NCBI GenBank assembly: GCA_950097015.1
Contig: CATNEN010000038.1
Coordinates: forward strand, 24,589,001-24,653,000
Length of the DNA: 64,000 bases
Origin: Macrostomum hystrix
Taxonomy: Eukaryota; Platyhelminthes; Macrostomidae
Direction: 5' to 3'
Shown: piece after piece, positions 23,701 to 36,400 of the stretch
Layout: each line of letters starts with the position of its first letter
How positions within the stretch are numbered: position 1 is the stretch's first letter
Position numbers and translations under genes: made by a program
The notes under the pieces: generated by a model
Told to the model about the DNA's origin: nothing
Seen by the model: only the letters and a program-made list of their open reading frames with translations
Database searches by the model: none

Positions 23701-25510
23701 GCTGATCCACTGTGCTTCTATTCAACCGCTTTCGACGACTCTAGCCCGGATGGATCTCTGAATTTTCTTAATGTCGCTCTGCAATTTAAGTAAGTAGGCT
23801 TGCAACTGTTACCTGTTTACTGATTGTATCCTATTCCGTTAGGCAAATATTTTTCCCGTTTGTTTGCAAACTATAACGAGGAGGTTCTAGTCTTGTGGTT
23901 AGAGCGTCGGACTCACGACTTCAAGGTCGGGGGTTCGATTCCCGGCTCCACTGGAACGATTTGAGTCCCCAAGAAAGGCACTTAACTCTGCATTTGTTCA
24001 GTTCAGCATGCTTTTTAATGGTTATTTTAAATTTCAGCATTAGCTGGGGTAATTGAGGGTGGTTGTCTCTCCCGCGTCTCATCTCTCCTGTGTCTCTTTA
24101 TCCCCTGTCACCTTTTCTCTGTCTCATCTCTGCCGTGTATCATCTCTCCCGCGTCTCATCTCTCCTGTGTCTCATCTTCCCCTGTCACATTTTCTCTGTC
24201 TCATCTCTCTCATTCGTAGTCCAGTTTTTGGAGCTTCGAAATTCTGATCAAGAGGTAGTCAGATTGTTAGCTATATAATAAGTATCTAATTTGATTAACT
24301 GTATTCTTAATCGATTTCAATGCATTTTCAGGTCGCCTAGTCAACACGCCACAGTGGCATTGGCAGTGGCCAGTGTGTCTTATTTCGTAGCCGTCATCGC
24401 AGTGTGCACATTTGTCATCTTATTCTTGGCTATCCTTCTAGTCTACCTTGCCAAAAGGTCGCCGACTGGAACCTACCATCTAGAAGAGAAAGAGGTAAGC
24501 CTCGGACACAAGCCAAAAGCTGAGGCTAGGGAAGAAAAATTCAAAGAATTCCATAGGCCCGAGTCGACCTCGATACCAATTAGTGGTTACGCCAACTTCG
24601 CTTTCTCAGGTAAGCAGATACGAGTGTATTTATTTAAATCGATTTGGTTCAAAACAGTAAAGCATTCATAATTATAGTTAATATAATTATAATTTATTAC
24701 ACCTGCCCCAATTGGGTCAGATGTGCAGCCGACAGCACAGCCGCAGCTGTTGCGCGGCGCATTTGAAGGCTGCGTACAGCTGTTCAGTCCATGGACTTAA
24801 CGGGGACGCCACACCCACCCTTAATTACCTTAGCTAATGCTGGTGCCTGGGGGTGAGTGGCAGAGCGGTTAGCGCATTTGCCTCTCGCACCGAGGGCCCT
24901 GAGCTCGATTCCGCGGCGAGGCCACATTCATTTGAGGCCCAGCCGCGGAGAGAAGGCTTGGGGGCTTGTCGTGCAATTTACGCCCTTCAGGGCCAACTTC
25001 CGGTGTAAGTGAAAGTGTACACTGCCTGACGATAAGAAATTCAGGACAGATGTACACACCTGTGTGAGTGTGTGCGTGCGTACAGTGCGTATCTATACGG
25101 TGAGTGTGTACTCAGGAGTCAGCGGAATGGGCAGAATTGCCTCCTCGCTGGCTGCGGGTCTAGTGTCACCAAATGATGTGCTATTGTCCGCAGCCCTCCA
25201 GCAATTATTTTTATTTTTATGCTGGTACCTATTTAACATCTACTGAAGCAATACAGAGTTAAGTGTCTTGCTAAAGGTCACAAATTGTTTCTGTAGATTT
25301 TGGGAATCGAAACCCCGACCTTCAAGTCGTAAGCTCAATGCTCTAACAACTTGGCTAAAACTACTAAATCTACAAAAAATAAATTTAGCATGTTCGTGAC
25401 ATTTACTTAAAGTAGCATGTATAAAAATGTATTCAATTGTTAATTTTGCAGCTAGCACTGGTCAAATCAGCTACGCTGCTCTCCAGAGCACAAGAGAATC
25501 CGATCTCTAA
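20710..25510 (+). CDS. type I membrane protein with Ig-like segments, family unknown
   Basis: Phase-consistent exons: 20710-20969, 21071-22153, 22276-22599, 22779-22879, 22963-23097, 23162-23789, 24332-24609 and 25452-25510 (TAA), about 955 residues. The ATG at 20710 opens a signal peptide (RTLVCITMVCSMIASA); an upstream in-frame ATG at 20638 or nearby is less likely. The ectodomain is large and cysteine-containing. An Ig-like end is visible in exon 2 (AQSGVYRCEAGS after LVCPIICDDATIAYRFYI), and a second candidate Ig strand is GETMSYTCAVAY in exon 3. One transmembrane helix (SYFVAVIAVCTFVILFLAIL) is followed by a short tail. That tail begins KRSPTGTYHLEEKE, a juxtamembrane pattern like protein-4.1-binding tails of adhesion proteins. 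An adhesion or receptor role is inference. The small introns at 22880-22962 and 23098-23161 are the least certain. A donor at 24494 could give an alternative tail. Confidence 0.7.
23880..24062 (+). mobile_element. SINE family I, 5' half with tRNA-like head
   Basis: tRNA-like promoter head: TAGTCTTGTGGTTAGAGCG (A-box region) and GGGGGTTCGATTCCCGGCTC (B box). The body follows with CACTTAACTCTGCATTTG. It is truncated at AGCTGGGGTAATTGAGGGTGG, where the minisatellite-bearing MITE relic begins. It lies in an intron of the Ig-like membrane protein gene. Confidence 0.85.
24060..24240. repeat. TCTCATCTCTCCCGTG-type minisatellite (MITE relic)
   Basis: Imperfect 16-bp units such as TCTCATCTCTCCTGTG. 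They are followed by TTTTTGGAGCTTCGAA, which resembles the inner flank of the hAT-type MITE at 19056-19232, so this is probably a decayed MITE copy with its internal repeat expanded. Confidence 0.7.
24680..25345 (-). mobile_element. SINE family I copy split by a SINE family II insertion
   Basis: Family I in minus orientation: tail side at 24690-24850 (ATTACACCTGCCCCAATTGG, CAGTCCATGGACTT), then interruption by a second SINE, then the rest at 25215-25345 (ACTGAAGCAATACAGAGTTA, GGGAATCGAAACCCCGACCT). The junction words ATGCTGGTGCCT and ATGCTGGTACCT bracket the insert. It lies in the last intron of the Ig-like membrane protein gene. Confidence 0.85.
24849..25215 (+). mobile_element. SINE family II, full-length
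   Basis: A different tRNA-like head (GAGTGGCAGAGCGGTTAGCG, then CTGAGCTCGATTCC) is followed by a body with GTGTGTACTCAGGAGTCAG and a T/A-rich tail (CAATTATTTTTATTTTTA). A direct duplication of about 12 bp flanks it. Related copies are at 31155-31256 and 62725-62860. Confidence 0.8.
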
Positions 25511-26790
25511 ATATTGGCCCGTGGACTTGCAAAAAGCTACACCTTGTGTTTGCTTTATGCATGCTATTTTTGCTATTAGGTGTTTTCTGATAAAATTTTG
25601 CAGAAACTATTCGTGTGAAATTTTGACCAAGCATTTATTAATATAATTTTATTTTTAAAGTCCAACGGAATAATTTTCTTCTGCACCATGCGCCAAACAG
25701 ATTTTTTAAGCAAATTCAATTTTATTCCCGGTGCATTTTTATAAGTTTGACACATTCTGCTTAATTAAATTATCAATAAATTTTGCTCCAAGTATTTGTA
25801 AACACTCTCGATATTTTAGACTTTTTCTCCTTACAAATATATAATTTTTTGAATACGCTCGTAGATGTATTTTGTCACTAAAAGTGTGCATGTTAATTGA
25901 CTTAAAAATGATGTCGGATTCAGCGTCACAGTTTTCCTGACCATGAGTTTCTAAAAACGCGCAGAATTCCGTTTTAATTGATATTGCGTGTCACGCGGCC
26001 TCGAGTTGCTAAAAATAGAACTGTACAGTGAGACGAAAGAATTCTCGTCTCACTTTGATAACGCAGAATTCCCCTGGCACGTTGGTATCGCGTGATACTC
26101 GACCTCGAGTTACTAAAAATAGAACTGTACAGTGAGACGAAAGAAAGAATAACGCAGAATTCCCCTGGCACGTTGGTATCGCGTGATACTCGACCTCGAG
26201 TTACTAAAAATAGAACTGAATTAAATACACAAATAATATTATTGTAATATTTCTTGATTTCGCGTGATTTACATCTCAGATCTTTGCATTGTTGACTAGA
26301 ATCTCTTTACAGACAATTGTTCCGTATTAAATGAAACTTATTACATTCACACAGTTTGTTTGTATTTGCAAGTGCTTCACAAAAGCGTTTGTCTGTTTAA
26401 ACTTCACCTTGCTAAATAATTGCGCAAGCATTCCATCAATGTTTCAAATCATATTTTCCATTTTCCATCAAATCAAGTCATCTCTGTCACGCCTGTAACT
26501 TTACATCTTTGTACTTTTGTTTCTTTTTGCGTTTTTAACCCTAAAACCTGCATTGTTTATATTTGAATAAAACTTAAAATTCTTTGCCCCGAAATTCATC
26601 ATAAAAAATAGTTAATTTGTTACGAATTTGTTTTTAATTATCGTAAAAAAATTTTTCGACAGTGGCTGTTAAGCTCTTAACTTGTTTATTTATTTCAAGA
26701 CTGGTAACCCGCCTCCATGGCCTTATATTCTTGTCTGTCTAACGTTAGTAACGCTTGTCTGGACATTATTACTACTTAGATTAGACAATT
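25511..26790. other. AT-rich intergenic region
   Basis: No supported gene apart from the tandem repeat at 25961-26220. Several TTTTATT and AATAAA words could serve as poly(A) signals for the upstream gene. Confidence 0.5.
25961..26220. repeat. about 90-bp tandem repeat, three copies
   Basis: Units contain GCAGAATTCCCCTGGCACGT, GGTATCGCGTGATACTCGAC and CTAAAAATAGAACTGTACAG. The first copy is diverged. A hairpin GTGAGACGA...TCGTCTCAC lies at about 26027-26053. Confidence 0.85.
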
Positions 26791-26794
26791 CAGT

Positions 26795-27075
26795 AGTAGT
26801 AATAATAATAATTGATTGCACCTGCCCCATTTGGGTCAGCTGTGCAGCCGACAGCACAGCCGCAGCTATTGCGTGGCACATTGTAGGCTGCATACAATTG
26901 TAGACTGTCAGGCATTCCAATTGACACGGCTGCCAACCACCCTCAATTACCCCAGCTGATGCAGGCACCAATTAAACAGCTGTATGAACTGAAGCAATGT
27001 CTAAAGGACACAAGGACACGAATTTTTCCAGTGCAGTCGGGAATAGAACTCCCGACCTTTGAGTCGTAAAGGCCC
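26795..27075 (-). mobile_element. SINE family I copy
   Basis: Near full length in minus orientation: TAATAATAATAATTGATTGC tail, GCACCTGCCCCATTTGGGTC, GCCGACAGCACAGCCGCAGC, and a decayed head (GGGAATAGAACTCCCGACCT). It lies upstream of the TRPM-type gene. Confidence 0.85.
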
Positions 27076-27414
27076 CGTAAAGACAATTTTATCTGCGAAG
27101 ACAATTTAGTAACTACAATAAAAAAAATTAATAGACTACGAATTAAAACGAAAAAATGGCTTTTTACGAGCTAATTGCAATTATTTAATGAAGATGTATG
27201 CACAAAAACGGTTAGCAATCATCATTTTGTGATTCTATAGTTTAGCCTAACCCAAGCTAGAAAATAGCTTGATTATTTGCAACGAATAAATTATGCATAG
27301 ATTCCAGGCGTTTATACAACAGGTGTCCCATGAAATTTAATTGAATTGCTTGGGAGATACGACGTATAGCCAACTCACAGTGAGACTAAATACTGCGATC
27401 AAAGTTGAAGCATC

Positions 27415-30400
27415 ATGGCTGCTGTTATAGAATCGACGGACTTATCTGAGGTTCAGCTTCGTAGAGTAAACTTCCCACAGCTGCTGGCATTGTGGCATGA
27501 AGAACCGACTAAGGAGCTGCGGCTTCGTTTGGCCGTTGAAGGCATTGAAGAGCTGCTGCCGTGCCAGCTGATGCACGCTGCTGTTGCTGCCGACAATCGA
27601 GACACAGTCAGGGGCCTGCTGGATACGGATGCTCAACTGGCTCTCATGGCTAACTCAGTGAGAACAGTGAATTGGGATGGTGGAGGAGATATGGGGAAGG
27701 CTGATTAGGTTCGGTAAGGTTGATGAGGTTCGGAAAAAGCGTGATAAGGCGTACGAAGAAGAATAATAAGGTGTGTGGGTCAATAGGTATGGGGAGGTTG
27801 ATAAAGTGTGGAGAAAGTGGCCGATGAAACAGTGAGACTGAGAATGTGGTTGAAGCCAACTAAAGAAATTAAGTATGCAAATGAAGTAACCATCATCCAA
27901 TGGAAAATTAGCCATCACCATTCCGCCACCTCAGCGCCAGGAGCTGCCACTTCACGTCGCCTGCCGACTCGGCCGATCTGTTGCGGCGGCGCTGCTGCTG
28001 CCGGCGATGTCGGTGGAGGCGGCCAACTCGCTAGACGGTCGGGGCAGGTCGCCGCTTCACTTGGCCGCGGAGTTCGGGCAGGTCGACTGCCTGGCAGAAC
28101 TGCTGGTCTGCGGCCTGTGCAATCTGGCGATGCTCGACTCGGTGAGATGGGCTAAGATCAGGCTAAGATATGATATATGAGATATAAGATATGAGTTGAG
28201 AGGTTGAGCACATCTCACACACCTCCGATCTCCGCAGTCGGGTAGGTCAGCCGTCGACTGCGCCAGGGAGGCGGGCGCCGCGTCTCGCGGCTGCCTGCGG
28301 CTGCTTGAATCGGTGGCGTCTACGCCGGCTTCGCTTGGGCCGCTGCGGCTCGGTCGGCTGGAGCCGGCGAGGAGCCACGGCTGCCGGGACGGAGAGCTGC
28401 GGGCCTGGGGCGGCGTCGGTGACTGCGTGCGGCTGGCCAACAACTGCTTCGGAGAGGTCGAGTTCCCCGGGCTGGGCAACACGGCGCAGGTGAGAGGCAG
28501 TTATTTTACCATGGCAACTGTAGCCAGTGCATAAGCTTTTAAACATGAGACAAACTTATGAATGCCCTGTGAGATCAGCTGCGACCCATTGCAACCCTCA
28601 TGAATATTCCCGGAAATTCCACGGTAATCCCGCGGATATCCCACGGATATCCCATGGAAATCCCATGGAATCCAATGGGTACCCCATGGCAACCCCACAG
28701 TTCTGCCGGTTGACGGGCAGCTGTTCAGACGCGGACCTGGCGCAGCTGCTGCTGGTCTGCTGGTCGCTTCGCCGGCCGTCTCTGGTGCTGAGCGTCCACG
28801 GCAGCCATTGCGACAAGGCCTCATTCAGGGCCGCCTGGCAGAAGGGGCTCTGGAAGACCGCGGCTGGGTCCGGTGAGCTGCTAGATTCAATGCGATCAAT
28901 GCAGTGTTTTTTCTCATTATGAATAAAATATTAAACTGCTCACAGGCGCCTGGATCGTCACCGACTGCTTCTCCGATCTGGCGAGGACCACCGGGCAGGC
29001 AGTCAGGGACTTCTGCGACGCCTACGGGCCGGACAGCGTGCGGGCCATCGGCCTCTGCAGCTGGGGACGGACAGCTGGATCTCAGATCCTCTGCTCCGAC
29101 GCATTCGATGTGATTCTTGATTCTGATTGGCTGGGGACTAGATGAATGCTGATTGGCTGGAAAATCTGATTGACGAGAAGCCATTTGAGTTTAGATGTGT
29201 TCGATTTTTTAGATCGATTTTTTAAAACCATGTATTATTTGTTTCAACAGGGCTGCAGTCCTGCGAAGTACCAGGCCTCTGAAAAATCTTCTTCATCACA
29301 GTCCACTGACTCCGGTGACATCCGCGGCGATCAGCTGGACCCCAACCATTCTCACCTGCTCCTAGTGGACTGCGGGCATCGGGAACTCAATAGTTGCTGC
29401 GACGTCTTGACTCAGTTCCGGTGCAGGTTTGAAGCGCTTCTGAAAGACTGGTCCAAATTGTCGATTGCCGCCAACGCAGCGGATTCAAACCCACAAACCA
29501 TGACCTATGACTGCAGTAAGATTTAGATTTGATACTCATATTTGCAAACTATATTGCGATACATTATAATCGATAGTTTGTATCTACTTCGCAGATCAAT
29601 CACCAATGGAAGAGGATGACGCTTTGATGGCCCAGCAGGTACCGTTGTGCAACCTACTGGTTGGCGGCAGCAGCAGCCATTGTCTCTCCAGTCTGCACTC
29701 TAGCGTGTTCACCAACCAGAGCCCCCTGCTGGTCGTGGCTGGCACAGGCGGCCTGGCAGAGGTCCTAGCCGAGCTCCTTGCTGAGTTGGACTCGAACTCG
29801 GACATCGAGGAAGCGGCTAGCCGCGAGGAGTCTCGCGCTGAGATTCTGTCCGCCTCATCGTTGCGCTGGCGTCTGCAAGAGGCTTGGCACCTGCCTCTAG
29901 ATGCCGCACTGGAAGCCGAAGTTGTCCAACTGCGTCAGCTCATCACTAATTGTCGCCGTCAGATTGATGTGTTCACCTTGGACGTTGATCCCGTCACCCG
30001 ATTAGACGGAAGAATTCTGGGCTGCTTGCTTAACTCAGCTAGCAGCGATACCAGAGACGAGACTAGTAGACTCAACGGAGAGCAGCTGCGAATGGCTATG
30101 GCATTGGATCGAAGCGATGTCGCCAGGGAGAAAGTTTTTGGAGACACTGACGTTGGTGGCGAGAAACGACGGTGAGAAAGACAGTTATATTTTTCTAGTC
30201 CTGAAACTCCATACTGTCTCTGTTTATTTCCTCCTGTTTCCTTCTGATAGATTTCTCTAATTACTTCTCTCTTATCTTTGAGGTGTCAGCTTAACACACC
30301 CCTCCCTCCTCTCTTATCTTTGAGGTGTCAGCTTAACACCCCTCCCTCCTCTCTTATCTTTGAGGTGTCAGCTTAACACACCCCTCCCTCCTCTCTTATC

Positions 30401-33400
30401 TTTGAGGTGTCAGCCTTACACACCCTCCCTCCTCTCTTATCTTTGAGGTGTCAGCTTAAAACACCCCTCCCTCGTCTCTTATCTTTGAGGTGTCAGCCTA
30501 ACACACCCCCTCCCTCCTCTCTTATCTTTGAGGTGTCAGCCTAACACACCCCTCCCTCCTCTCTTATCTTTGAGGTGTCAGCTTAAAACACCCCTCCCTC
30601 CTCTCTTATCTTTGAGGTGTCAGCCTTACACACCCTCCCTCCTCTCTTATCTTTGAGGTGTCAGCTTAAAACACCCCTCCCTCGTCTCTTATCTTTGAGG
30701 TGTCAGCCTAACACACCCCCTCCCTCCTCTCTTATCTTTGAGGTGTCAGCCTAACACACCCCCTCCCTCCTCTCTTATCTTTGAGGTGTCAGCCTAACAC
30801 ACCCCCTCCCTCCTTTCTTATCTTTAAACTACCATTTCAGCTGGCGTGACGGCGATCTCGACACTTTCATGCTGACAGCTTTGCGTGAAAACAGGGTCGC
30901 CTTTGTGCGATTGTTTGTTGAGCAAGGCTTTGGATTTGATAAATTTGTCACAGTCGCATTGTTGGAAGCATTGTACACAGAAGATTATGGCAGTGAGGTG
31001 AGACTTATACGAAAATTATTTTACGCTTGCATACTCTCCAGAGAACAATTAAAGATTATTTTTATTTTGCAGAACGAGTCGTCTCATTTATTTCGTTTGA
31101 GCTTTGAATCCGCGAATAGACGCCAGGTACGATATTTGGTATAATAGCTGAAGCTTTGTTCTGCATGAAGCTCGCCGCGGCGCGCAGAATCGAACTCAGG
31201 CACCTTAGTGCGAGAAGCCAACGCGTTAGACTGCTCTACCACTCATCTCCATCCGCAGAATGTAACCTCAGTGTCGCTGGCTGACATTGGACTCCTGCTG
31301 CAGTACTTGGCTGGCAAAAGCTACCAGTCACCGTATGCGGCTGGACTAAATGAGACATTTCACGAGTCTAAGATTCGGAATAGGTCTGCTTTTCTGACTG
31401 ATTCTCTAGGAATGATTCTCAGAGAAAAGTAACTGCAGTTCAGAAGTGATTTTGAGATCGGTGATATTGAGAATGGTTGAGGAGATCTGGGGAATGTTGC
31501 ATAAGAGAAGTATGGGTAAAGTTGAGGAGGTGTGGGGAGGTTTGATGAGGTGTAGAGAAGGCTGAGGAGGTGTGGGGAAGGCTGAAGAGGTGTGGGAAGG
31601 CTGGGGAAGTGTAGAGAAGGCTGAGGAGGTGTAGAGAAGGCTTAAGAGGTGTGGGGAAGGCTGAAGAGGTGTGGAAAGGCTGGGGAAGTGTGGGGAAGGC
31701 TGAGGAGGTGTAGAGAAGGCTGAAGAGGTGTGGGAAAGCTGAGGAGGTGTAGAGAAGGCTTAAGAGGTGTGGGGAAGGCTGAAGAGGTGTGGGAAGGCTG
31801 AGGAGGTGTGGGGAAGGCTGAGGAGGTGTAGAGAAGGCTGAAGAGGTGTGGGGAAGGCTGAAGAGGTGTGGGAAGGCTGAGGAGGTGTAGAGAAGGCTGA
31901 AGAGGTGTGGGGAAGGCTGAAGAGGTGTGGGAAGGCTGGGGAAGTGTGGGGAAGGCTGAGGAGGTGTGGGGAAGGCTGAGGAGGTGTGGGGAAGGCTGAG
32001 GAGGTGTGGGGAAGGCTGAGGAGGTGTGGGGAAGGCTGAAGAGGTGTGGGAAGGCTGGGGAAGTGTGGGGAAGGCTGAGGAGGTGTAGAGAAGGCTGAAG
32101 AGGTGTGGGAAGGCTGAGGAGGTGTGGGGAAGGCTGAGGAGGTGTAGAGAAGGCTGAAGAGGTGTTGGGAAGGCTGAAGAGGTGTGGGAAGGCTGAAGAG
32201 GTGTGGGAAGGCTGAGGAGGTGTGGGGAAGGCTGAGGAGGTGTGGGAAGGCTGAGGAGGTGTGGGGAAGGCTGAGGAGGTGTAGAGAAGGCTGAAAAGGT
32301 GTGGGGAAGGCTGAAGAGGTGTGGGGAAGGCTGAGGAGATGTGGGGAAGGCTGAGGAGGTGTGGGGAAGGCTGAGGAGGTGTGGGGAAGGCTGAAGAGGT
32401 GTGGGGAAAGTTGATGAAGTGGTGAGAACGTTCTAAACACAAATAAATGGGGAATTCTCAGATAACAGATTCTGCATCACTTTCTAGCATTGTTGTATCG
32501 CAACAGTCCGAGAGACTTGAAGAATTTTCAATTAAGCCAACGGTGCAGCCAGTTCGCGATCTGTTCATCTGGTGCCTACTCACCGGTAGAATGGAATCAG
32601 CCGAGTTTCTGTGGACCATCGAGAAGGAGTGCTTGCCGGCTGCTCTGCTGGCCGCTCTGCTTTTGAGAAGACTTTGTCAGTTCTGCGATGGCGACAATGC
32701 CGCCGAACGAGAACAGCTGGAGGCGATAGCGGAGTGAGAGGCTGCGGACTTGGTTGACTTTGATTAGATTGGTACGAGCGTAGATTAGGAATGTAGATTT
32801 CATCTGCAGAGCAGATTAGTAGAGTATTGTAGTAGTTGTGTTTGAGCACAGTTGATCAGTGAAGTAGATTGTTTGAGCACAGTTAATCAGTTAAGTAGAT
32901 TGTTTGAGCACAGTTGATCAGTTAAGTAGATTGTTTGAGCACAGTTGATCAGTTAAGTAGATTCTTTGAGCACAGTTTTTCAGTGAAGTAGATTCTTTGA
33001 GCACAGTTTTTCAGTGACGTAGATTGTTTGAGCACAGTTTTTCAGTGACGTAGATTGTTTGAGCACAGTTGATCAGTTAAGTAGATTGTTTGAGCACAGT
33101 TTTTCAGTGAAGTAAATTCTTTGAGCACAGTTGATCAGTGAAGTAGATTCTTTGAGCACAGTTGATCAGTTAAGCAGATTATTTGAGCACAGTTGATCAG
33201 TTAAGTAGATTGTTTGAGCACAGTTGATCAGTGAAGCAGATTCTTTGAGCACAGTTTTTCAGTGACGTAGATTGTTTGAGCACAGTTGATCAGTTAAGTA
33301 GATTGTTTGAGCACAGTTTTTCAGTGAAGTAGATTCTTTGAGCACAGTTGATCAGTGAAGTAGATTCTTTGAGCACAGTTGATCAGTTAAGCAGATTGTT

Positions 33401-36400
33401 TGAGCACAGTTGATCAGTTAAGTAGATTGTTTGAGCACAGTTTTTCAGTGAAGCAGATTATTTGAGCACAGTTGATCAGTGAAGCAGATTATTTGAGCAC
33501 AGTTGATCAGTTAAGTAGATTCTTTGAGCACAGTTGATCAGTGAAGCAGATTTTTTGAGCACAGTTGATCAGTGGAGTAGAATCAGGTACCTGTGTCTGT
33601 TTTCTCCAGTTGCTACGAGGCGAGGGCCTGCGGTGTGCTGGAGTCTTGCTCAAGCCATGACGAGCTTCTTGCTAGGGAAAATCTTGTGCGCGAATTGCCA
33701 AACTTTGGCTTCCGGACGAGTTTGTCTCTGGCCGCTGATTCTGAATGCATCAAATTTGTATCTCACAGCTGCTGTCAGGAGCTTCTAACTATTATATGGC
33801 GCGGAGAACTCTCAGTTCGAAGCAATGGACCAATTCGGGTGAGTGATTGGTGAAACATACGACTATTCGATGAAACAACTTCCCGAATGACAAAACATCG
33901 GCATCGTCGAGGTATTCAACGATTTTCGTCGGGGTATCTGGTGGCAAAAACCACAAATATAGGCATAATTAAGGCAAAAGTACTCGTACTCAGGGGTATT
34001 TGAAATATCCCTGTGGTCTTACCCCAGGGCGGAAATAGCGTGGTCTATCTATTGTTAACAAATACATCGTGAGTGCATAAATGTGGTCATGTCACTCAAT
34101 TTTTTTCCCAGTTTCTCCTAGCGTTGACTGCCGGGGTGTTGCTGCCACCGCTACTGCCGTTCATCATTTATTATCAACTCGATGAGCAGCTGATGGACGA
34201 GTCTTTGAATTGTCGAGAAATTAAACGCGTTGAAACTGAAGGACACAAAGCCGCGGTGTGAGTGTCCATTTGAAAGGAATACTAGATGTTTCTCTTGTTA
34301 AATAAAATAACTAGGTGTCACGTCAGAGAAGCGGGTGTCCACTCAATGGGTGTCCACTCAATGGGTGTCCACTTGAAGATTCAGTGGGTGTCCACTTTTA
34401 AGATTCACTGGGTGTCCACTTTTAAGATTCACTGGGTGTCCACTTCAAAAGATTCAGTGGGTGTCCACTTCAAGATTCAGTGGGTGTACACTTTTAAGAT
34501 TCAGTGGGTGTCCACTTTTAAGATTCACTGGGCGTCCACTTTTAAGATTCACTGGGTGTTCACTTTTAAGATTCACTGGGTGTTCACTTTGAAGATTCAC
34601 TGGGTGTCCACTTTGAAGATTCACTGGGTGTCCACTTTTAAGATTCACTGGGTGTTCACTTTGAAGATTCACTGGGTGTCCACTTCATGGGTGTCCACTT
34701 CGGAGATTCAGTGGGTGTCCACTTCATAGATTCACTGGGTGTCCACTTTTAAGATTCACTGGGTGTCCACTTCATAGATTCACTGGGTGTCCACTTCATA
34801 GATTCAGTGGGTGTCCACTTCATAGATTCAGTGGGTGTCCACTTTAAAGATTCAGTGGGTGTCCACTTCATAGATTCAGTGGGTGTCCACTTCATAGATT
34901 CAGTGGGTGTCCACTTCATAGATTCAGTGGGTGTCCACTTCATAGATTCAGTGGGTGTCCACTTCATAGATTCAGTGGGTGTCCACTTTAAAGATTCAGT
35001 GGGTGTCCACTTCATAGATTCAGTGGGTGTCCACTTCATAGATTCAGTGGGTGTCCACTTCATAGATTCAGTGGGTGTCCACTTCATAGATTCAGTGGGT
35101 GTCCACTTCATAGATTCAGTGGGTGTCCACTTTAAAGATTCAGTGGGTGTCGACTTCATAGATTCAGTGGGTGTCCACTTCATAGATTCAGTGGGTGTCC
35201 ACTTTAAAGATTCAGTGGGTGTCCACTTCATAGATTCAGTGGGTGTCCACTTCATAGATTCAGTGGGTGTCCACTTCATAGATTCAGTGGGTGTCCACTT
35301 TAAAGATTCAGTGGGTGTCCACTTCATAGATTCAGTGGGTGTCCACTTCATAGATTCAGTGGGTGTCCACTTTAAAGATTCAGTGGGTGTCCACTTCATA
35401 GATTCAGTGGGTGTCCACTTCATAGATTCACTTACGAATTCTGATTAAAGCGTATATTGTTTGTCTAAATCGAAAACTGAAACTGGACGTCCACTTTAAT
35501 ATAATTTTTCAGACCCGAAAGATCGCCCGGACGAGTGAAATCAGTCGCTGACTATTTTCACAGAATATTAGCCTTTTACTTTAGTCCACTGGTTCGCTTC
35601 GTATATTCTACGGTGAGAACAAATTTAATTTCTATTTTAATTTTAATTTTAATTTTAATTTTTAATTTTAATTTTAATTTTAATTTACCCAGCTGTAAAA
35701 TGTTCAGGTGCTAGTATTACCTGTAGAAATCTGGGTGGGTGGCGCCCGGCCTCCGCTTCCAGTCCACGGACAATATTTTCGAAACAAGATTATGTTCTTA
35801 CTGCGAAAATTAATACTACCCATGCACTTAGCATGTAATAAAAAACTAATAATAATAATAGTAATTGATTACACCTTCCCCGATTGGAGTCAGATGTGCA
35901 GCACAGCCGCAGCTGTTGCGCGGCGCATCTGAAGGCTGCGTACGGCTGTTCAGTCCATGGACTGGGGGACGCCACACCCACCTTTAATTACCACATCTCA
36001 TGCTGATCCTGATTTAACAGCTGAGTGAACTGAAGCAATGCAGATTTGAGAGTAATATTTAAAAGGACACGATAGCTCCAGTACAGTCGAGAGTCGAACC
36101 CCTGACCGATAAGTCTTCAGGCTACAATCACTTAATGTTTGAGTGACACGTCAATGGAACTGAACTTATAAGAAAAACGTTACATTGTCCATCCCATATT
36201 ATGTTCCCAAATTTATTCTAGATAGATCACAGATTTCGTAGAAATTGAACTTTTTCCGGTGTTATTCCCTGTTTTTCCTGTGAAACTGCAGCCTTGGATT
36301 TATATTTTGATATAAGCTAAAAACCTTGTTTGTTTTATATAATAAGTACAGTGCATATTGCAATTAAAACATTTATTTTAAGTAAATGAATTATTATAGA

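Noticed and set aside
23890-23960. Functional tRNA gene
   Set aside because: The tRNA-like head is followed by the SINE body seen in many copies; it is a SINE promoter and not an independent tRNA. The same applies to the heads at 24849 and 43588.
31642-32442. Long minus-strand ORFs of Ser/Pro/His-rich repeats
   Set aside because: The 21-bp period of an intronic minisatellite keeps frames open. They lie within a channel-gene intron and have no start context.
34286-35448. ORFs on both strands across the 24-bp array (GVHFIDSV and WTPTESMK repeats)
   Set aside because: By-product of a multiple-of-three period in an intron whose flanking exons join in phase.
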